Source of the DNA: Bacteroidota bacterium
GTDB lineage: Bacteria; Bacteroidota; Ignavibacteria; Ignavibacteriales; Melioribacteraceae
NCBI GenBank assembly: GCA_021814855.1
Contig: JAKAHQ010000024.1
Location: 1-10,472 of the forward strand
Length of the DNA: 10,472 bases
Direction: 5' to 3'
The translations under genes were made by a program, and so were the position numbers. A model generated the notes under the pieces. It saw only the letters and a list, made by a program, of their open reading frames with translations. It was not told the origin of the DNA and ran no database searches. This document shows positions 6,721 through 10,472 of this stretch, in pieces; the first letter of the stretch is position 1; each line of letters opens with the position of its first letter.

Positions 6721-6743
6721 ATCCCGATGGTTTATATCGGGAT
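6721..6743 (+). terminator. second hairpin downstream of the permease operon
   Basis: ATCCCGAT (6721-6728) pairs perfectly with ATCGGGAT (6736-6743) around a 7-nt loop. It follows the stop-codon hairpin by 5 nt and may help end the operon transcript. It also lacks a T-tract. Confidence 0.45.
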
Positions 6744-6964
6744 CGAATCATTGCGTTATGATCGAAGCGCGAAGAACGTTTTCTATTTTGAATGACTGAT
6801 TTTAAAGCCTAATTCGTCATCTACTAGTGCGCGCCTCCAGTTTTACGACTTACATTCTGCCGGCTGATAATCAATACAGATTCAAAAGCTATTTTTATAC
6901 CGGAAAAAGTTTTATTCGCTCCATTTTTAGCTTTTCTTAACACAATCAACTCCTGCCAAACGAC
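6744..6964. other. gene-poor spacer between convergent operons
   Basis: No recognisable gene is present. On the - strand a frame with ATG at 6988 stays open to a TAG at 6824-6826 (54 codons), but it has no strong Shine-Dalgarno and no family I recognise. Its start lies inside the degenerate edge of the adjacent tandem repeat. Confidence 0.4.
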
Positions 6965-7216
6965 CTGAAAACCGTTTTTTGATGCCATCAAGCCATTTTT
7001 TACTTTCCGCCAGCCATTTCCGGCTTCCGGAATGTCATTTTTAACTTCCCGCCAATCATTCCTAACCTTCCGCGAGCCATTCTAACTCTCCCGCAAGTCT
7101 TTCAAATTCCCCCGCAAGTCTTTCCAAACCTTCCGCGGGTCTTTCTAATTCCCCCGCAACTCATTCCAAACCTCCCGCAAGTCTTTCCACAGCTCCCGCA
7201 AATGATTTCTTTTGAG
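6965..7216. repeat. degenerate 21-nt tandem repeat, about 10-12 units
   Basis: The core CCGCAAGTCTTTCC recurs with exact 21-nt spacing: CCGC words begin at 7049, 7070, 7091, 7112, 7133, 7154, 7175 and 7196. Looser units at 7027 and 7007 are off by one base in spacing, and faint ones continue back to about 6965. Units are best conserved next to the methyltransferase end and decay away from it. The period is seven codons, so on the - strand it reads as heptads (xKDLRxV-like) in one frame, interrupted by stops, and as ERLAGEx in another. No spacers separate the units, so it is not a CRISPR array. The function is unknown. Confidence 0.8.
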
Positions 7217-7226
7217 ACAAAAATCG

Positions 7227-8225
7227 TTATCGTTTAACTCCAATCATCAAATCGCCGCCAAAGCTTGTGCCTTTTCTCTCCACATTGGAAATACCGGCGT
7301 AAGAAAACCATTCCCGCATTTCCTTCTCGGTAAATGTATCGCCGCTCATTGTTCCTACGAGCATGTTTAACGCAAAGTAAGTGCCGCCTTCGGGTTCCGT
7401 TCGTTCTTCCTTCATCACCCAATCCTTAATAATAATTTGCCCGCCGGGATTAAGCGAGTCGCTGCATTTTTTTATCAGTTCCTTATTCTGTTCGTAACTA
7501 TTCATGTGAACAATTGCGGAAAGGAGAATCAGATCGTAGCCGTTGCCGAAATCGTCGGTTAAAAAACTGCCGGCTTTTAATTCAATCTTATCCATCATAT
7601 TCTCTGCTTCAACATATTTTTTTGTGATGGGAAGAATATGCGGAAGGTCGAATACAACGGCGGTCATTTGAGGATTTGCCTTAACAATTTCCATTGAAAA
7701 AGTACCGGAGCCGCCGCCTACATCCAGCATCCGTTTTACATTTGTAAGGTTTAGAAGCATAGCCAATATCATTGCCTCTTTTACTCCGCGGTAATGCATT
7801 GCTGCTATAAAGGCCTCGCTCCAATCTATTCCGCTGGGCGAAGGCCTCCGTTCCGCCGCCGAAGTTCCGACTTTAACGGATTCGGTTAGTGAACTCCACG
7901 TGTGCCAAAGTCCAAGTGAATGATAGAGACCTCCCATAAATTCCGGTTTGCCTTTTACCAAATATTGCGAAGCGTTTTCCGCGTTATAAAATTTTCCATG
8001 AACCTTTCTCAAAAATCCAAGTGCTACAAGAGCGTTCATCAACCTATCTGTAGCGCGGCTATCGGTTTTAATTACCGAAGCTACTTCAATCGGCGTAAGC
8101 ATTTTTTTATCGAGCACGGAAAAAATATCGAGCTCTACCGCGGTTAATAAAATCCTACTTTGCTGAAATGAATTTGCCAGCTGACGAATTTCTTCGGGTT
8201 TGAGATATCGATTTTCGTTTTCCAT
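7227..8225 (-). CDS. SAM-dependent methyltransferase, O-methyltransferase family 2 (hydroxyindole OMT/BchU-like)
   Basis: A 332-residue cytoplasmic enzyme with the two-part plan of the plant- and hydroxyindole-type O-methyltransferases. An N-terminal winged-helix dimerisation domain (about residues 12-90) contains TAVELDIFSVLDK and the DRLMNALVALGFL helix. The C-terminal Rossmann domain carries SAM motif I LDVGGGSG (167-174), an acidic residue at the end of strand 2 (Asp193 in VVFDLP), and NPGGQIIIKDWV (259-270). His240 in SAIVHMNS is at the place where the family keeps its catalytic base. Bacterial members methylate hydroxyls or carbons of small molecules, including pigment enzymes such as CrtF and BchU; the substrate here is not predictable and no pigment genes are visible. 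ATG 8225 is set by AAGGAG (8233-8238), 7 nt upstream. It follows the YitT gene by 68 nt, with a palindromic element between. Confidence 0.88.
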   Translation of the reverse strand: MENENRYLKPEEIRQLANSFQQSRILLTAVELDIFSVLDKKMLTPIEVASVIKTDSRATDRLMNALVALGFLRKVHGKFYNAENASQYLVKGKPEFMGGLYHSLGLWHTWSSLTESVKVGTSAAERRPSPSGIDWSEAFIAAMHYRGVKEAMILAMLLNLTNVKRMLDVGGGSGTFSMEIVKANPQMTAVVFDLPHILPITKKYVEAENMMDKIELKAGSFLTDDFGNGYDLILLSAIVHMNSYEQNKELIKKCSDSLNPGGQIIIKDWVMKEERTEPEGGTYFALNMLVGTMSGDTFTEKEMREWFSYAGISNVERKGTSFGGDLMIGVKR

Positions 8226-8240
8226 AATTTTTCTCCTTTG

Positions 8241-8293
8241 ACCACCCCCTTTTATTCCCCCTCCTTACTAAGGAGGGGGACGCAGGGGGAGGT
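8241..8293. repeat. nested palindromic intergenic element
   Basis: An inner near-palindrome has 12-bp perfect arms, TCCCCCTCCTTA (8256-8267) and its complement (8269-8280), around a single C. Outer arms ACCACCCCC (8241-8249) and GGGGGAGGT (8285-8293) pair with one mismatch. The element starts right after the YitT stop codon (8294-8296 on the - strand) and ends just before the methyltransferase Shine-Dalgarno, filling the whole junction. C-rich palindromes of this kind are familiar dispersed elements in many genomes; here it may act as a REP- or MITE-like unit and a strong RNA hairpin. Confidence 0.8.
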
Positions 8294-9229
8294 TTAAATT
8301 CTTCTTCTAAATCCTTCACCCAGCACTTCATGTACATTGTTTATAATTACAAACGCCTGCGGATCGACTTCGCGAATTATTTCTACAACCGTACTTATCT
8401 CGCGCAGGGATACGACTGTTAGAAGCATCTCGCGTTCAACATTTCTGTACAAGCCGCGGGTTTTAATTGCCGTAATACCGCGTCCCATATCTTTAATTAT
8501 AGTTTCGGAAATTTTATCGTTATGATCGGATACTATATAAACCGCGCGGGCGTAATCGAATCCCTCGATTATTATATCAATTAAGCGCGCAGAGACAAAC
8601 AGCAAAAACAACGCATACAAGGTAAGAACAAGAGCGGGGCGATCCGGCGAGAGATGCTTTATATCAATAATAAATCCTGCGGAGGCAATAACGATGAAAT
8701 CTATAATCATTATGGACTGGCCGGGTTTCATTCCGAATCTTTTCTGCATTATTGCCGCAACTATATCCGAGCCGGCGGTTGTTCCCTTGAACTTAAAAAT
8801 TATTCCCAGCCCAATTCCAATCAGTACCGCGCCGATCAAAATCAAAAATAAAAAATCATGGTTGTATAAATCTTTAATCGTTTCGGAATCTTGAAGACGA
8901 ATGTACCCGAAACCCGGAATATCTCCTCGGAAGAAATCGATAAAGAAAGAGCTTAACGAAAAACCTACGAATGTTCTCAACCCAAATTGCCTGCCGAGTT
9001 CTTTTAATCCCCATAAGAAAAGCGGAATGTTCAATATCCAGATAAGCGTTCCGACCGGCAGTTTGTTACCGGACAAATAATAAATAGCCATTGCCAAACC
9101 GCTCACGCCGCCGGGAACAACGCGCGCATCGACGAGAAATACGCCGATACCAATTGCCATTATAGCAGAACCAATTGCGATGGCGGTATAATCGAGCACA
9201 GGATGTTTGCTTAAAAATTTCTTCGGCAT
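8294..9229 (-). CDS. YitT family membrane protein with DUF2179 domain
   Basis: A 311-residue inner-membrane protein. The N-terminal YitT (DUF161) part has about five to six membrane segments: residues about 13-33, 42-58, 60-76, then about 127-147, 170-187 and 198-222. It includes the family-typical ARVVPGGVSGLAMAI near 35-49 and FKGTTAGSDIVAAIM near the middle. The C-terminal soluble DUF2179 domain (about 227-305) contains ARAVYIVSD, GRGITAIKTRGLY and VDPQAFVIINNVHEVLGEGF, a PII-like ferredoxin fold in solved relatives. The molecular function of the family is not established, though transport is often suggested. ATG 9229 has no clear Shine-Dalgarno. Its stop abuts the nested palindrome before the methyltransferase gene. 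Confidence 0.92.
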   Translation of the reverse strand: MPKKFLSKHPVLDYTAIAIGSAIMAIGIGVFLVDARVVPGGVSGLAMAIYYLSGNKLPVGTLIWILNIPLFLWGLKELGRQFGLRTFVGFSLSSFFIDFFRGDIPGFGYIRLQDSETIKDLYNHDFLFLILIGAVLIGIGLGIIFKFKGTTAGSDIVAAIMQKRFGMKPGQSIMIIDFIVIASAGFIIDIKHLSPDRPALVLTLYALFLLFVSARLIDIIIEGFDYARAVYIVSDHNDKISETIIKDMGRGITAIKTRGLYRNVEREMLLTVVSLREISTVVEIIREVDPQAFVIINNVHEVLGEGFRRRI

Positions 9230-9251
9230 AATGTTCTAAATTTTACATTCG

Positions 9252-9282
9252 CAAAATAACATGCGGCAGCTAGTGTTCAAAA
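9252..9282 (-). promoter_or_regulatory. possible Bacteroidota-type promoter for the YitT gene
   Basis: On the - strand TTTTG (9282-9278) is followed 19 nt later by TATTTTG (9258-9252), close to the TTTG/TAnnTTTG pattern of Bacteroidota primary promoters and one T short in the second box. It would give a short leader before ATG 9229. This is pattern matching only, and the organism's sigma preference is unknown. Confidence 0.22.
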
Positions 9283-9308
9283 CATGTAAATGGTTAAAGT
9301 CGAAACGG

Positions 9309-9629
9309 TTAGAGTTTTCCTTCTTTATACAGTCTCTGCGTTTTTACACGCTGCAGCTGGCGTTCAATAATTAAGTCGGCAAGTTTTTCGGGAACGAGTG
9401 TTTTATCTCTCAAGTTAAGAACTTCCAATACTTTATTTTCTTCTATATCAATGCGGTAGAGATTGTTCAAGAACCGGTTATAATCCCGGCTCATAAGCTC
9501 CATAACTTTGGAAGTCAAATGCTCACGAATTACGGAAAGGTCGTCTGCAACCGGCAGCGAATCTTTCGCTAAAGAAAAATCTTTATCTAACTTTTCTAAA
9601 AGTGCGGGATATAATTCTTGTTCTGTCAT
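9309..9629 (-). CDS. conserved small helical protein of unknown function
   Basis: A 106-residue protein with no signal peptide or membrane segment, rich in charged helices. The middle segment MSRDYNRFLNNLYRIDIEEN (about 49-68) and the C-terminal segment LADLIIERQLQRVKTQR (about 83-99) look like a fold kept under selection. I recall similar small cytoplasmic proteins with a LYRIDV...LADLIIERQLQK pattern annotated as hypothetical in Bacteroidota and relatives, but I cannot assign a function. ATG 9629 is chosen because an in-frame ATG at 9656 falls at the centre of a 28-bp palindrome, and its extra nine residues would be encoded by repeat DNA. It lies 42 nt after the ABC-2 permease stop on the same strand and 79 nt before the YitT gene, so it could be cotranscribed with the permease. 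Confidence 0.8.
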   Translation of the reverse strand: MTEQELYPALLEKLDKDFSLAKDSLPVADDLSVIREHLTSKVMELMSRDYNRFLNNLYRIDIEENKVLEVLNLRDKTLVPEKLADLIIERQLQRVKTQRLYKEGKL

Positions 9630-9641
9630 TATACTTTTAAC

Positions 9642-9669
9642 GTAAAGACGCGGCATGCCGCGTCTTTAC
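9642..9669. repeat. 28-bp perfect palindrome
   Basis: The arm GTAAAGACGCGGCA (9642-9655) is followed immediately by its exact reverse complement (9656-9669), with no loop. It fills the junction between the ABC-2 permease stop and the small helical protein start. GACGCG-CATG-CGCGTC palindromes of this style are common dispersed elements in cyanobacteria and several other phyla. No T-tract follows on the - strand, so it is probably an intergenic repeat more than a dedicated terminator. Confidence 0.9.
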
Positions 9670-9671
9670 AA

Positions 9672-10472
9672 TCAGTATTTATATTTAAGCCATTTAATTA
9701 CTTCCGACCATTTGGGTTTTTTACCTGTTCGCAAAATTCCAACACGATAGATTTTTCCGGCTACCGGGAAAATAAAAAAGATTGCCGCAACATTCACTAC
9801 CACTGCAACTACAAGTTGCCACAACGGCACTTCAATCAAAGTCATCTTAACCGGCATTACCATTACGGATGTAAACGGAAGCAGCGCCGCCGCGTTTGCA
9901 ATAGGACTGTTCGGATTCTGCATCATCGACATTGCAATTAGGAACGGAATAATTATAAGCAGCATTACCGGCCACATACCGGATTGAGCATCCTGCGGGT
10001 TATCGAAGATAGCGCCCATCATTCCAAAAAGACTTAGGAACAAGATTAATCCGACCGCAAAGTTTACAAGGAGAAATACCACCTGAACAGTTTTAACGCT
10101 TACAAGAAATTCCGCCGGCAAAGCAAATATTGCCGATGAAGTTACCGCCACAATTGCGGCAAGCCATATAGACATTTGAATCAGCGCTGTCAACGCCGAA
10201 CCAAGTATCTTGCCGGTCATTAATTCGCGCGGGCTTACGGACGAGAGAACAACTTCAACAATCCTATTATTTTTTTCTTCAATTACCGACTGCAGCATAA
10301 GCTGGCCGGTCAACAGCAAACTTATATAGAGCAAAAACGTGAACACATACGAAAGTATAATACTGCCGTAACCTTCCTCTTTGATGTTTTCCCCTTTTGA
10401 AATCTTGAAACCGGTAACATCAATTCCCTTTCTTGCAAAATCGAGTTCCTCAGGCGTTAAGGATTTATTTCC
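9672..10472 (-). CDS. ABC-2 type (NatB-like) transporter permease, N-terminal part outside the window
   Basis: The frame is open to the right edge, so at least 267 C-terminal residues are visible and the true start lies beyond 10472. The signature LMLQSVIEEKNNRIVEVVLSS-VSPRELMTGKILG, shortly after the first visible membrane segment (about visible residues 39-60), is characteristic of NatB/ABC2_membrane_3 permeases of sodium- or drug-efflux type. Further membrane segments follow (about five in all), including IWLAAIVAVTSSAIFALPAE, VVFLLVNFAVGLILFLSLFG, VMLLIIIPFLIAMSMM and a last one near VVAVVVNVAAIFFIFP, ending in a lysine-rich cytoplasmic tail. The usual partner ATPase would be expected just upstream, outside the window. 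GTG 10344-10346 is an internal codon, not the start. Substrate unknown. Confidence 0.9.
   Translation of the reverse strand, partial: GNKSLTPEELDFARKGIDVTGFKISKGENIKEEGYGSIILSYVFTFLLYISLLLTGQLMLQSVIEEKNNRIVEVVLSSVSPRELMTGKILGSALTALIQMSIWLAAIVAVTSSAIFALPAEFLVSVKTVQVVFLLVNFAVGLILFLSLFGMMGAIFDNPQDAQSGMWPVMLLIIIPFLIAMSMMQNPNSPIANAAALLPFTSVMVMPVKMTLIEVPLWQLVVAVVVNVAAIFFIFPVAGKIYRVGILRTGKKPKWSEVIKWLKYKY

Noticed and set aside
7066..7213. + strand Pro/Ala/Ser heptad frame (PASLSxx) through the repeat
   Set aside because: It has no start codon or Shine-Dalgarno, is bounded by TAA upstream and TGA downstream, and follows automatically from a 21-nt period.
6965..7216. CRISPR array
   Set aside because: Units are 21 nt, directly abutting and degenerate, with no spacers and no cas genes nearby.
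8155..8337. A 60-codon - strand frame across the YitT-methyltransferase junction
   Set aside because: It overlaps two well-supported genes in another frame and translates the palindromic element; a shadow frame.
9630..9656. ATG 9656 as the start of the small helical protein
   Set aside because: The codon lies at the centre of a 28-bp palindrome; ATG 9629 avoids encoding repeat sequence.
9618..9941. A 107-codon + strand frame opposite the ABC-2 permease
   Set aside because: It is antisense to a confidently recognised permease and begins next to the palindrome; no family resemblance.
1..10472. tRNA or rRNA genes
   Set aside because: No cloverleaf-like or rRNA-like sequence was seen by eye, despite the IVS-type protein that can occur in 23S rRNA genes.

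Overview
The window looks like chromosomal DNA from the Bacteroidota/Chlorobiota (FCB) side of the bacterial tree, possibly an Ignavibacteria-like organism. This rests on the roughly 800-residue FtsX-type ABC permeases ending in a NPxESLRYE tail, the free-standing four-helix-bundle (23S rRNA IVS-type) protein, a NatB-like ABC-2 permease, and AT-rich DNA full of palindromes between genes. It is inferred from family recognition; no marker gene is present.

Layout. On the + strand from 1 to 6706 there is a four-helix-bundle protein cut by the left edge by one base, then a MacB/LolD-type ATPase (415-1080), a first FtsX/MacB-type permease (1146-3566), and a second paralogous permease (4316-6706). 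Between the permeases sits a hicB-hicA toxin-antitoxin pair on the opposite strand (4073-3647). The two ends of that gap resemble the first and last codons of another permease of the same family. The simplest reading is a former operon of one ATPase and three permeases, in which the body of the middle permease was lost and hicBA now occupies its place. Each gene start in this operon, including the ghost start, is preceded by a short palindrome of the GCGCTATGC/GCATAGCG type.

From 6707 to 7226 there is no supported gene. This stretch holds two hairpins after the last permease and a degenerate 21-nt tandem repeat of about 10-12 units that ends 11 nt short of the stop codon of the convergent methyltransferase gene.

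From 10472 down to 7227 all genes are on the - strand: the C-terminal part of an ABC-2 (NatB-like) permease running off the right edge, a small conserved helical protein of unknown function, a YitT-family membrane protein with a DUF2179 domain, and a SAM-dependent methyltransferase of the O-methyltransferase-2 (hydroxyindole OMT/BchU-like) family. A 28-bp perfect palindrome and a nested palindromic element sit in two of these junctions.

Functionally, the + strand operon probably encodes an ATP-driven machine acting across the inner membrane and periplasm (export, efflux or lipoprotein handling); no adaptor or outer-membrane partner is in view. The - strand genes form a loose co-directional run without an obvious shared pathway. 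The most notable material is the ghost permease replaced by hicBA, the recurring operon palindrome, and the 21-nt repeat.
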